A stretch of 64,000 nt of DNA from Babylonia areolata (lineage: Eukaryota; Mollusca; Gastropoda; Neogastropoda; Buccinidae): assembly GCF_041734735.1 (NCBI RefSeq), contig NC_134878.1, forward strand, positions 34,099,963 through 34,163,962. The letters run 5' to 3'. Made by a program: the position numbers and the translations under genes. Under the pieces are notes generated by a model. It searched no databases. It worked only from the letters and a program-made list of their open reading frames with translations, and was not told the origin of the DNA. This document shows, one piece after another, positions 1 through 11,233 of the stretch (position 1 is the stretch's first letter; each line of letters begins with the position of its first letter).

Positions 1-234
1 CCACAACCGCTGTCGCCAGCAACAGAAACGGTCCAAACTGCACGTACCATAGACTCTGTGCCATAACAAGTTTCACCTTGAAACATGTGTCCTGTGTGTG
101 TGTTGGGGGTGAGGGGAGGGGATAGAGCATGGAGGATGGAAATGTGAATCGGGGTGGGGGTTGAATATGTCTGGAGGGGGAGAGATGGTGTGTGTGTGTG
201 AGGAGAGGGTGTGTGTGTTGAAGTGTGTGTGTGT

Positions 235-259
235 AAGAGAGAGAGAGAGAGAGAGAGAG
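235..259. repeat. (GA)n microsatellite
   Basis: Uninterrupted GA dinucleotides following a GT-rich stretch (about 180-234). Short open frames across it are repeat artefacts. Nothing gene-like is seen in 1-430. Confidence 0.95.
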
Positions 260-429
260 TGTTTATCAATCCATGAATTGTACAATATTATAACACAGGT
301 GGCATGTATGATGTCGCACAGTACCTGCTCAGTGCCTGGCTGTGTGAAGTGTGTTTTATTACAAGTTAATGGGTTTAAGTTGTATGTGTGTATATGTGTG
401 TGTGTGTTTATGTATATATGTGTGTGAGT

Positions 430-455
430 CTATATATATATATATTTCCATATAT

Positions 456-495
<40 letters not shown>

Positions 496-516
496 ATATA
501 TATCTATATATATATC
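430..516. repeat. (TA)n / TACA / TATC compound microsatellite
   Basis: Alternating TA runs broken by CATA and TATC units. It lies just upstream of a LINE remnant. Confidence 0.95.
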
Positions 517-635
517 ATTCGTCATGTGGAAAACCATTCATGTCACCCCTTGCAGCTGCTTTTTTGTCCCTTGTATTGTTCTATCAACATGACTCCGAGC
601 ATCCTATCTCCCTCTCCCTCTCTCTCTCTCTTTCT

Positions 636-1589
636 AAACATAGACTTATAGCATGCTACAAACAAAACTGGCATGGAGAAATAGAGAGCAGTGATAGGTA
701 TAAATGGTTTTATTCATTTGAATCAGTATTTTAGACAGAGAAGTATCTTAAGATTATAACAAATAAAATCTGCTCTGTGAAGCTCAGATTGAGAGCACTT
801 GGACTGAATGCCAGCAGAAGACAGTTTGATTCAGACGTAGCAACATCTCCTTGTCCAATGTGTGGCGAAAATCCAGAAGATGAAAGGAAAAAAAAAGATG
901 AAAATTATTTTATATTTAACTGCAAAAGATACAGTGAATTGTGAAAAAAAATTGTACCATTTTCAATACAGCTCCAGCACAGAGAAAAGATTTGTTCAGC
1001 ATACTTGTGACACAAAATGAAGATATGCTTTCACTTGCAAAATATGTATCTGAGGCAATAAATATACAGAAAACGTCCATCAGTCCAAATATTCATTAAT
1101 CAATTAAAAATTAGTATGCATTCTATGAGGAAAAAAGCATAGATTAAAAGGAAGGCCTACATTTGGATGGTCAATCTCGACATTGTAATTATTTGATGTG
1201 TTTGTATTGATATGATGGGTTTTGATGTTGAAGCATCAACAATTATTCAGGATTTATATGTACTTTAGTAGGTGTTTGTATTGATATATGTCATGTCAGT
1301 GTTGCATGCGTAAATATTATATGTGTACTGTCCAGACCTTGTTTTCTGTGTACTGTCCAAACATTGGAGAGGAATGACTGAAAAAAAAGGCACATTACCC
1401 CACTGTCACATGTACTTTAAGCTAATGACAAAGGGCCAAAGTGTCGCAAATCTCTTATTAGTTTATGTTGTTTCAATTTTTTTTTCTGTTCCATTTTATC
1501 TAATTTGCACCATTTTGTTCTGATTAGTACCTGCATACTATGTCACCAGAGCTTTTCAGCTAATGACGTTCAACATTTCAGTATTTTAG

Positions 1590-1643
<54 letters not shown>

Positions 1644-1812
1644 ATTGTTATTATCACTGTTGATGTTGTTTGTTATACTTTTGTAATTTATCCCCCCACC
1701 CCCATTTTTTTCCCTTTCAAGGGCTAGATGTTAAACCAAAAAAAAAAAAAAAAAAAAAAGCATTGTCTGCTTAATGTATTACATTCTGGAATAAAGTTCA
1801 TTCATTCATTCT
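636..1812 (+). mobile_element. LINE 3'-end remnant (C-terminal zinc-knuckle region plus 3' UTR)
   Basis: From about 636 a frame reads through KWFYSFESVF, one in-frame TAG, TEKYL, LRLRALGLNASRRQF and then CPMCGENPED...FIFNCKRY. This is the C-x2-C...C layout found at the C-terminus of many non-LTR reverse transcriptases. After a stop and a frame shift near 945, the text resumes as DLFSILVTQNEDML and LAKYVSEAI, also typical of that C-terminus. An AT-rich 3' UTR follows, then a poly-A run (1737-1759) and an AATAAAG signal leading into TTCATTCATTC, a LINE-like simple tail. A (CT)n block (1594-1639) sits inside the UTR. The copy is 5'-truncated and dead. Clade was not determined. Confidence 0.7.
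1594..1639. repeat. (CT)23 microsatellite
   Basis: Perfect CT dinucleotides within the LINE 3' UTR region. Confidence 0.95.
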
Positions 1813-2220
1813 CTTTCTCCCGCCCCCTTGGGCCTTCAGTCCACCCTCTCCTCCTTTCTCTCTCCCCGTCTCTCCCATTCTCTCTCTCCGTCTCTCCCAT
1901 TCTCTCTCTCTCTCTCTCTCTGCACGTAAAGCCATTGTCGGCACAGCGGGCATCTATGTGGATGAGGAGAGACAACTGTGGGTGAATAATGGATGGGGTC
2001 CATCAACTGTTGGGAGCCGTGCTGCGAGGAAGCCCACCATTGGCTTGCATACTAAACTGCTGTACAGTACATCGTCGTGGAACCAACACGCAAGTCTTGG
2101 TGCTTCGTGGGTGGGGACCACTGGACCGAGAAAAGCGGCGTCCTTGGGGTGGCTGCGTGCAACATTATACTTTTGGTTGATGCCGGGAGTAGTAGTGTGG
2201 TGGGATGGTTGAAAATGCGA

Positions 2221-2252
<32 letters not shown>

Positions 2253-2630
2253 CTGTTTCCTTGCCTGCTTGCTGGCTGTGGTCGTTGGTATTTTACGTCT
2301 TTTTTCTTTTTTTGTGTTAATTTTTTTTTTTTAATTGGTTGTATTATTATTAAGCCTTTCAAAGACAAAGGGAGTGAGGGATTGAGAGGGAGATACAGAA
2401 AGGGAGGGATTGTTACTGTTGTTATTTTACTTCATTGTTGTTGCTGTTATTATTATTATTATGTTTGTTATTGTTATTATTGATTTTTTTTGATTTTTTT
2501 TTTAGGTCGGGGATTGGTCCGTGTGACTCAAAGACGATAGACATTAATTGGTAATCAGGTAATGGTCAGGATGCAGAGTTTTCCGGATCTGCAAGGTCAA
2601 GCTTTTCTCTTGCTATTGTCCCATGAGGTT
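1813..2630. other. Anonymous low-complexity DNA
   Basis: Holds CT-rich tracts (1830-1922), a T run of about 29 bases (2224-2252), further T tracts and TTA/TTG trinucleotides (2420-2480). No gene or recognised element was found. Confidence 0.5.
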
Positions 2631-2925
2631 GTCCTTTGTATTGTATTGCATTGTTGGTATTGTAAGTTGTATTGTAACTCAGTCACAGCGGAGTTGAAAT
2701 TCGGGCTGCTTTCCCCGGGGAGAGCGCGCCATATATGGACGCCACCTATTCCGTTTACCGCCCCATTTGTTTTACTATCACAGTGGATTTGTTTTCGTAA
2801 TTTTCTTTTCCGGGAATAACTCTTCTTCTCTGTGGCTTATTTTACTTGCATCAAGCATACGTCTTGGAGTTGGCTTATCGTGTAAGTATACGTCAAGGGG
2901 GTCGGTTTATCGTGTTATCCATAAA
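2630..2925 (-). mobile_element. SINE family A copy (tail-1 type), diverged
   Basis: On the minus strand this carries the family-A tail: TTGTATTGTATT tail units, a TTCGGGCTGCTTTCCCCGGGG block, the AGTGGATTTG block and a weak GGTTTATCGTG core match at about 2903-2915. It shares these blocks in the same order with the copies at 42.8, 43.4, 44.5 and 54.7 kb. The tRNA-like head is not clear. Confidence 0.6.
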
Positions 2926-3470
2926 TATATCACAGAAGAGTGTGGCCATAAAGGTTCGTTCGGGAACAGCTCTTGGAGTTTGTTCCCCTGTGTTTCACAG
3001 CTCACATGGAAAATGTTTTGGGGGATAGGAAGGCATATTGCGTCATAGCTTAACCAGTGCTGCATGTGTTTTATTATTATTTTTTTTTTTAACAGCTTCC
3101 GATTTTATTATTATTATTATTATTATTTACAATTGCTTTAGACAGGAGTAATATACCTCTCACCACATTATGTGTGTATCACTGTATCCACTCCCCCTCT
3201 TTACTTCCCCACCTCGTATCTTCCAGGAATTTTTTCGTTGTTTTCGAACCACTCTTCCAGTCGTCCTTCATTGCTTCTTCAGACAGGCGTTATACCATCG
3301 ATCCTATACTTTTGTCTGTCTGCCTATTGTGATAAGTCTCCCCTTTTCCTCCTCCCAACAGCTCCTGTTATTTATTTATTTATTTATTTCGTTATTTGAT
3401 TATTTTTGTATTTGTATTTTTTATAAGCCAGACTGGTTCTTTCCATTGCTTCAGACAAATGCCCTCCACC

Positions 3471-3471
<1 letters not shown>

Positions 3472-3502
<31 letters not shown>
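3472..3502. repeat. (GT)n microsatellite
   Basis: About 15 GT units inside copy 1 of the local duplication. Confidence 0.95.
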
Positions 3503-3503
<1 letters not shown>

Positions 3504-4489
3504 CGTCCCACCCACCTCACTCTGCTGCCCCTTCCCCTTTCAGCACCTCCAAGGATTCGTTTTTGCTTTTACACCGTCCGCCCCTGTGCCGTGTAAAGAT
3601 GGCTGCTGTCATAGTGACGTGGGATTGGAGAGGGGTGAGGGGGGTCTGTGACGCCATTGTCGATGTCTCAGCGGACCTGGGAATCGTTCGTTGGTGGCTG
3701 GCTTGGGACTTTATCGTTCGGTTTGTGGCGGTCTGCGGATCGTATCGACTGTTTGGGTGGTCTGGGGTTTTTCTTGGGCTTTTACATGTTCCGCCTTTCA
3801 GCAACACCCATGTCTGTGTGTCTAATCTATCTCTCTTAGTTTCTTCTCCCCTCTCCAGTTCACTCACTTTGTGTTTGACTCCCTCTTCATTCATTAAAAA
3901 AATAAAATAAAATAAAATTATGTACTGCATACTTCATCCTGTTTTTAAAATCAACCCCCGATTCTTTTCATTGTTCTAGACAGAAGTAATATACTAATAA
4001 CCTCGAGCCCCACTGTCCTTTTTTTTTTTCTTTTTTTTTTTTTTAACGTGTCTGCCTGCCCTCCCCTCTGTATTCCCCCCTTCCTTTTCCAGTACCTCCT
4101 GGCAGGTTTTTAGAAGTATTTGTTTATTTCATTTACTACCCTCCGCCTTGTACGTTGTAAAAGATGGCTGTCTCAGTGACTTACGGCGAGAGAGGTCTGT
4201 GACGCCATCAGAGAACCCATACGTAAGTGAAGACTGTCAGTCTGTGACGTCATTGGCAATGTTCTCAGTGGGCGTGGCAATTGTTCGATATTGGCCTGGA
4301 CCATTGTTATACAAAATATGTCTGTACGGTCTACGGATCGTATCGACCAGTTGCGTAATGTCCCTTCTTTTCAAGAGGTTCCCACACCCCGTCTATGTTT
4401 GTCTCCCCATCCCCCTCCCTCTTTCAATATGCATATATGTGTTTCTCTCTCTCCCCGACCCCTCCTTCTCTCTTTGTCATATATATACG

Positions 4490-4493
4490 TCTC

Positions 4494-4537
<44 letters not shown>

Positions 4538-4553
4538 TTGTGTGTGTGTGTGT
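4490..4553. repeat. (CT)n followed by (GT)n
   Basis: CT run (4490-4538) directly joined to GT run (4539-4553), at the end of copy 2 of the local duplication. Confidence 0.9.
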
Positions 4554-4639
4554 TTTGGAAAGGAGCATGTTTCTGAGGGAAATACATCAAATTCAGAATA
4601 AGGTGACTAAAAACTTATCATCTTGGTCAGTTTTGTGAG

Positions 4640-5155
4640 CGAGTGAATCGGAGACATGTTTTTTTCAGTTCCGTCCTCGTCATAAAATGTGAGGAATAAA
4701 TCCATTTACCTTCCTGCAGAAGGTTCTTTGAAAGGGTTTCTCTCTCTCCCCCCCCCCCCCGCCCTCCTCCCCTCCCCTCTTTGCATCATCTCAGTTTACA
4801 GAAAATATTAAATCATGAAGGAATATTGTGTCCATGTCTTCTTGAGCAAGAAGACTTTTTCACTTTTTTGCTGTTGTTGGCCTCTCAAGTCGGAAAATGT
4901 TTGTGGAGGACAGGGAACATGGACGGCCGCGGGGGGCGTGGGAGGGACAGCAGGGGTTATGGAAGTGTGATACTTTTCAGTTTTCTTTTCTTTATTTTAA
5001 TTTGATATAACTTATTTTACTAATATTGGTATTGGTAATGGAATGCTTGAATATACGCTAACCAGTGTATCCTTCTTGAGAACATCTACAGGTATTTTCT
5101 CTTTTGCTTATTATACTAGCAGGCATGCACGCGCGCGCTCACACACACACACGCC

Positions 5156-5191
<36 letters not shown>

Positions 5192-5384
5192 GATTGGATA
5201 GATGGTTGTTTGTACAGTATTCTTTTTAATTAGTTGTTTTTATTTATTATTTTTTGTGTTCTTCATTTTGTTGTTGTTGGTCAGTGTGTTTTGTTTTGAT
5301 TTTTAATTTTTCTTAATTTACAATTTTTTTTTTTAAAATTCAATGCGTTCTTGTAATCCTGCACGTCCCACAAAAGGTGAAAGG

Positions 5385-5428
<44 letters not shown>

Positions 5429-6304
5429 TTATTGATTGATTGATTTTACTGGCTTGTCATTCACACGAAGAACTGATTTAAGTATAAGAATACCACGTTG
5501 ATGGCCTCTTACGTTGAAATGGGAGTGTGTGTTTGTGCGTGCGAGTGCGCGCGCGCGCGCTGGGGGAGAGGGATGGAGGGAAATTGCTAGGTGAATCCAC
5601 AATCGGTCGCAATTAATGATTTTGACAAGTCATCAGAATGTTAACCGTGGCGTAATGAGAGATGAGGGGTGGCCTTCCTGTGGCAGGAAGCGGGAACTGT
5701 TCACTGCTGGGGAGGGGGAAACGTAGAGATGGTGGGCAGGTGGTTGTCTGTCTCCCCCTCCCCCTATCTCTCTGTCTCTCTCTGTCTCTCTCCCCCTCCC
5801 TCCCCGTCTCCCCACCTCCCATAGACAACAACAACCCCCCAAAAAAAACAACAACAACAACAAAAACAAAAAAAGCAAAAACAAAAACAAAAACAAAAAA
5901 CAAAAAACCGTCAATACAAACAATCGCTTTACATGCCGGACACGGAGGTCGACCATTGCCACTGTCAGGTCTGCTGGGAGTCATGGGAATTGTCCGGGGT
6001 CGTTACCAGTTGAAGGTGTGGAGCGCATATGAGATGTGGTGACCCTGGTGAGAGGCCAGTAAACTTCGGCGTCATCAAACGGAGTTTGTGGATCGATTGC
6101 TCGGGTGTGGGATGGAGGGGGCGGAGGATGGGGCTCTCCTGTCTCCATGTGTGGGGCTGGAGGTGGCTTTGCAGGCAGAAAGTGGAGTTAAACAAAATTC
6201 TGTTTTACGCAGTTTAACTTACCGTGGATGAGGAAACATTGTTTACACAAAAATAGGAGTAAGAATGTGGAAATAGAGTGCGAATGCACTTTTTCATTTA
6301 TTCT

Positions 6305-6337
<33 letters not shown>

Positions 6338-6535
6338 CTTCCCTCGATCATTATTTGTGTAGTAAGATTCCCACCCCCATTTGTTTTTGTTTTTTGGGGC
6401 TGGTAGATCATGTGCTGTGACTCCCTCAACCATTTGCTTTTATGTAATATGAAATATAACAGAGAAAAAAAATTATGTTCTTTTGGGATTTTTGTTTGGT
6501 TGGTTGGTTCGTTAATAACACATGGCCTGAATATG
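4640..6535. other. Anonymous DNA with simple repeats
   Basis: Contains C-rich tracts (4750-4780), (GCAC)n at 5124-5191, (GT)n at 5387-5419, alternating GC at 5548-5560, (CAAAAA)n-like A-rich DNA at 5830-5905 and a T run at 6308-6335. No gene was supported. Confidence 0.5.
5124..5191. repeat. (GC)n(AC)n(GCAC)n microsatellite
   Basis: Purine-pyrimidine alternation: GC, then CA, then a GCAC tetranucleotide run of about nine units. Confidence 0.9.
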
Positions 6536-6540
6536 GTTTT

Positions 6541-6985
6541 TGTGTCATGTTTGATTTAATGATTGTGTAGGGTTTTTTCAGTTATGAATGGAGAGAAGAA
6601 AAAAGCACCAGTCGAGGCTGTGTAAGTGGATATTAATGTTCGCTGACCGAATCTTCGATGAGCGTCGGTTGCTCTGATACACAACAGCCCAGTGTAGAAA
6701 GTCAAATGCTCGATAGATGGTGAGGCAGGATGGAAAAGTTACCTCCCTCTCTCTCTCTCTCTTCAGTGATTTCATTGGTGCGTGCATGACTAGCACATGT
6801 AAACCGCACAACAAGAACATCAGTGCGATTTTCGACATACATCCCAAAAGACGACTATTTCCACATTTATGTTTGGTTCCCAAGATTGGTAACAGGGTGT
6901 TGTACCACACTTGATTTAGTGCTTGCGTAGGGTGTTTTGATTTATTAAAGGAGAAAAGAAAAAAAGAGAGAAGCTTTCAACTCTG
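6541..6985. repeat. Pair of ~75-bp direct repeats, ~357 bp apart
   Basis: Block 6541-6615 (TTGATTTAATGATTGTGTAG, then GGTTTTTTCAG...GAGAGAAGAAAAAAG) recurs as 6908-6975 (TTGATTTAGTGCTTGCGTAG, then GGTGTTTTGAT...GAGAAAAGAAAAAAAG). The unique DNA between them shows no coding potential. Confidence 0.55.
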
Positions 6986-7216
6986 TCAGTGGGTAATAAT
7001 TAGAAATTGCTGTCATTTTGCTTCCTCGGTGAAAAAGTTCACGATCAATGTCAATCTAAAATGTTCGTGATAGAAAATAGGTTGTTTGGCGCTGGCAATC
7101 TTTTTTGTCTGTCTGTCGGTCTCTCTCTCCCCTCACTCCTTCCCTTTCTTATTCACTCAGTCTGTCCCATCCCTTCTCTCTCCTCTCTCTCGCATGACTG
7201 TGTGTCTGTCTTTGTT

Positions 7217-7219
<3 letters not shown>

Positions 7220-7260
<41 letters not shown>

Positions 7261-7320
7261 ACACACACACGCACACGCGCTTGCTTGCTTGCTTGCTTTT
7301 TTGTTGTTGTTGTTGTTTTT
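7220..7320. repeat. Compound microsatellite (CT)n-(AC)n-(TTGC)n-(TTG)n
   Basis: Four adjoining simple repeats: CT 7220-7259, AC 7261-7280, TTGC to 7297, then TTG to about 7316. Confidence 0.95.
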
Positions 7321-7479
7321 CAGTGTCTGGAGCTCCCTTTTTCTCACCGTCATGGACCCATCTTTTCCTCGGGTAAAATCAGTTTCCAGTCAGTTACATT
7401 GACGTAGCTATCCAGTACGCTTACCTTTTACCGTTTTACCCACCTAAGCCATTGTAACGAAAGGTGGCAGAATGGTTAA

Positions 7480-7745
7480 GTGTCCTTGAGGGTAAAACCG
7501 AGGTCCCGTGTGCAGCACACACTTGATGTACTGAAAAAGAACCCATGGCAACGGAAGTGTTGTCCTCTGGCACAGTTCTCGTACAGAAATCCACTCTGAT
7601 AGATGCACAAATGTAAATGCATTCAAGGTTTGACTAGCGCGTTGGGTTGTGCTACTGCCAGGTATCTGTCTAACAGATGTAGTATAGCGTATATGAATTT
7701 GTCGGAACGCAGTGACGCCGTCTGGAGAAAACTGAACTCAGACTG
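7480..7745 (+). mobile_element. SINE family A copy, tail-2 type
   Basis: The core GTAAAACCGAGGTCCCGTGT, GCAGCACACACTTGATG, AAGAACCCATGGCAAC and TCCACTCTGATAG is followed without a break by tail 2: TTTGACTAGCGCGTTGGG, a CAGGTATCTG/CAGATGTAG hairpin, GAACGCAGTGACGCC and an A-C-T-rich end. This copy is the evidence that the GAAACTG-ending tail belongs to the same SINE as the core. The 5' tRNA-like head is degraded (a GGCAGAATGGTTAAG A-box-like stretch at 7465). Confidence 0.65.
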
Positions 7746-8701
7746 ACACAATCCCTGAAGCTTGGCCGATGAATTTCAAACTAAAAATAATAGACGACAC
7801 GGACGAATTATGTTTCTCTCAGAACCTCAAGCATTTGACTTGGATTTAGTTCTATTTCCAAAGGTTGTTGGGATGCCAGGGGCTTTTTCAGTATAAATAG
7901 TGAATTTGTTTTGCACCATATGAAAAATATTTGCGAAAATGTCTTTTCTGCTCTCTTTGTCTCTGGCTTTTCCCTTTACTTTCTGTATTGGAGCAGAAAA
8001 TGAAAGGCAAGTATTATTGGCACGCTCAGACATTTCATGCATGCATTTCGCTTTTCCATAGCCTGGCAGTGATGACGTCAGCTCAGGTTCGAGACGAATG
8101 CAGGACATTCATTCTGCTTGTGAAGTGTTGAGGTGTTTTATGGCAGGATGCTTTTATTTGGAAGGCGCCCTTCCAATCCCCCCCATCTGTGTGTGTGTGT
8201 GAGAGAGAGAGACAGAGGGGGGGGGGGGGGGACGTGGAGTGGACAGAGGCGAATGTGAAGGTCAGGATGAACCATGTTATCGCTTCTGACTCAAAAAAGA
8301 ACGTGAGTGAGTGTCTGAGGACTAACTCAAAGTGTGTTGACCCCGTTGTGGCTCATGTGTGTACCGCTGTCTGTTGTAGCTGTAGGTAGCTCTTTCCAGA
8401 GGCTGTCTCTCTCTTTCTCTCAACAACCTGTGTGCCTCTCGTTATTTCATTCACTATGTTCGTAAGAGGATGGGTGAGGAGGTGGGTTTCGAGGGTGGGG
8501 GTGGGGGGAGAGTACAAGTAGTGTGCGTGTGTGTTTGTGTGCGTGTGTCTGTCAGAGTCAAAAATGTATTTCACGATGGTAATTGAATAAGCAACAAAGG
8601 CTTTTTTTCTGCTTTAAGCCATCTGGAAGAAAAAGAAGTGAAATTCACACACATTATAGACATAAACAGATACAAAATTTGTGTCATAATTCCGATAATT
8701 T

Positions 8702-8766
<65 letters not shown>

Positions 8767-9475
8767 CATACATACATACATGCATGCATGCATGCATGCA
8801 TGCATGCATGCATGCATACATACATACATACATACATACATACAAACAAACAAACAAACAAACAAACAGACGTGCTCGAACACCATACCCACCCGATTCC
8901 ACACACACATACCCTCATACAACACGTGTTCGCGCGCGTTGTCTGACTGTATGCCTGTCAGCATGTCCGTGTCTCTGTGCGATGGTCGTTCCGGAAGCCT
9001 TCATTCGGTAATGCTTGACATTATTTCTTCCACTGTGTACCGAAGCGAAGGGGTGAGGAGATGGTTTGGGGGAATGTTTTGTGTACAGGTATGTTTTGTG
9101 TATGTGTGTCTGTGTGAGCGTGCGTGTGTGTCTCTGTGTGTGCATGCATGCAACAACAGCAGGTTCACTGTGCTGTAAAGAAGACAGTTGGCTGAAATCT
9201 GTGCCAAGAGAGCTTCCTTCTTCCGCAACAACTTGCAAGTCGAGAGAGAGAGAGAGAGAGAGAGAATGTGTGTGTGTGTGTGTAGGTGTTACATCAAGAT
9301 ACGCGGATCGCGTGGGTGGTTTGTGGGGTTGGAGTTGCCATTTCTTCATGTTTCTGTTTTCTTTCCCCGGTCCCCATGCCATGTCACCCTCTCCTTCCTC
9401 TTAGCACTGTGTGCAGTGTGTTGTTGACCTTGGTAAGTGGTGTCATGGGATAGGAGGGGGCACGGAGAAAGAAAC
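7745..9475. other. Anonymous DNA with simple repeats
   Basis: No gene recognised. It includes a G-rich tract (8216-8232), the large compound microsatellite at 8704-8868 and (GA)n(TG)n at 9242-9284. Confidence 0.5.
8704..8868. repeat. Six-step compound microsatellite
   Basis: In order: (CT)~23, (TA)n, (CATA)n, (CATG)~9, (CATA)n and (CAAA)~6, each step differing from the last by one base change per unit. The frames open across it on both strands (MHACMHAC, HTYIHTYI) are artefacts of tetranucleotide periodicity. Confidence 0.95.
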
Positions 9476-9479
9476 TCAG

Positions 9480-9945
9480 AACTCAGAAATGTTTAATGTC
9501 AATAGTTTATTAATACAAATGGCTTGTAACAAAAATGATGATGAAAACAAAACGTTAAAAGAAACATACAACTACAAGTAGTGAAAATTTACTGGCACAT
9601 TCTATAGCATCTCGACCATCCTCTGTAATGAGTCGTGAGTGATCCACAATGCTTCCGCGTAATTCTGTAAAATTATGTTTGTACGTAGCTGACTGCACAA
9701 TTCGATTTTCCCGTTGAACAACAGTGTGTACCCTTTTTTTTTTCTCCGCCGAAGGTTATATGCTTTGGCAATATACTTTACAAAAGACTGGGGGGTTTTT
9801 TTCTCATGATTCATGTTCAGCATGCCATACAGATCTTCATTTTTCCTTTAATGTGCTTTAAAGACATCACATTTTCACGTATATTGACTTGGGCTTCACG
9901 GTGAAACAAGAAATGAAATTTATCCTCCATTACAAAACCGCACAT
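9480..9945 (-). mobile_element. LINE 3'-end remnant
   Basis: The minus strand reads LSPCPMCGFVMEDKFHFLFH near 9940-9880, the same C-terminal zinc-knuckle region as the remnant at 636-1120. Then come NEDLYGML and SFVKYIAKAY, which match NEDMLSLAKYVSEAI of that copy in position. An AT-rich 3' UTR ends near an AATAAA at about 9510. It is 5'-truncated and broken by frame shifts. It is probably the same family as the first remnant. Confidence 0.65.
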
Positions 9946-10039
9946 TGGGCAAGGGGAGAGTGTGTGTGGACGGGTCAGTTTGAAACCAATTCTGATTCAC
10001 AATTAGTCCAAATGTCTTCGACCTAAATCTGGCACACAG

Positions 10040-10101
<62 letters not shown>
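10040..10101. repeat. (CA)31 microsatellite
   Basis: Uninterrupted CA dinucleotides. Confidence 0.97.
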
Positions 10102-10102
<1 letters not shown>

Positions 10103-10771
10103 TGTTGATTTTCTTAGGATAACATGAGATTGAAAGAGAATGGAGGTGGAGGGGTGGGGTGGAGATGCATTGCTGATGTCAGAGGAAAGGAAGACAAACA
10201 TGTGAAACAAGCAACACACACGCACGCGCATTCATCTTTCCAGTTTTTAGATATCTGTTGATCATATCCTTCGTAATTTTTTTTCTGTCCTTTCTTGCAT
10301 GAGGTTGTTATGGGGAAATCGGCTTCAGAGTACGTGTTGAAGGCTACACCATATAAGTATGTAAACTTTGTTGGCATTTAAGCTACGCTTAAGACGTTAA
10401 TGTCGCTGATTTTTTCCCTTCCACAAACGTGCCACGGTCTCTTCATGTCTTTTTATGTATCTCTGTCCATCCATTCACTCATCCATATTTCTTTCTATCT
10501 GTCTGTCGGTCTGTGTGAACGGATTCTTTTGCTGTTTAGTACTCGAGTATTTCAGTCATACTCGCAAATGCTTCGGCACGTGAAAAAGGGAGAGACGATG
10601 ATGATAAGTGTCTCCTTTGACTTTGATGCGAACGGGTTTGACGTCACCAAGCCGTTTAGGATTCTTGTGCTGCGTGTGCCCAAGGTGTTTGAACTGACGG
10701 GCAATGCTGCATTGATCGGGAGGATGATTGCTCTTTCTCCCTCGCTGTCTCTGTCTTTGTCTGTCTGTCTG

Positions 10772-10811
<40 letters not shown>
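10772..10811. repeat. (CA)20 microsatellite
   Basis: Perfect CA run following CTGT units. Confidence 0.95.
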
Positions 10812-10812
<1 letters not shown>

Positions 10813-11124
10813 GGAGACTGGGATTTTAAATACATTACGTTTGAAGTGATTGGGGAGAGCCAGAGGGCGAGAGAGGACTTTGGGTGGTGCTGGTTTTGGG
10901 CTGGTTATAATGATATGGTGTTCAGTTCAGAAACTGCACTGTTGGGAACCTTTAAAAAAAAATTATTTATTTTTTTAATATTTTTTTATGATTTAATTAC
11001 GTGGTGGTGTGTGGTAGGTGCGTGTCCGATTCGCCTATTTCCATTTCGCCTTCTCTTAATTGCTCATGCCGCCACCATCAATGGCCTCTTAAAAGTTCAA
11101 GTTTCACATACCTCCAGTCCCGTT

Positions 11125-11127
<3 letters not shown>

Positions 11128-11171
<44 letters not shown>

Positions 11172-11182
11172 TCTCTCACTCT

Positions 11183-11231
<49 letters not shown>
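11128..11231. repeat. (CT)n(CA)n compound microsatellite
   Basis: CT to about 11184, then CA to 11231. It is flanked by an inverted pair of CGCC/GGCG-rich blocks (11026-11054 and about 11290-11335). Confidence 0.95.

Positions 11232-11233
<2 letters not shown>

Larger units (their letters stand above)
3110..4560. repeat. Local tandem segmental duplication (two diverged copies of ~700 bp)
   Basis: Copy 1 (about 3130-3850) and copy 2 (about 3970-4500) share ordered blocks: a TTTAGACAGGAGTAATATAC-like block (3139; 3978), CCCTCCRCCTTGT, GTAAAGATGGCTG (3594; 4158), GTCTGTGACGCCAT (3643; 4195), CGGATCGTATCGAC (3736; 4334) and a (CT)n-rich end. A further partial start lies near 3450. Copies are too diverged for a recent event. 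No coding potential was seen beyond repeat-driven frames. Confidence 0.65.

Noticed and set aside
3170-3910. 246-codon frame
   Set aside because: Runs through (GT)n and CT-rich DNA within a non-coding duplicated block; the homologous second copy is not open.
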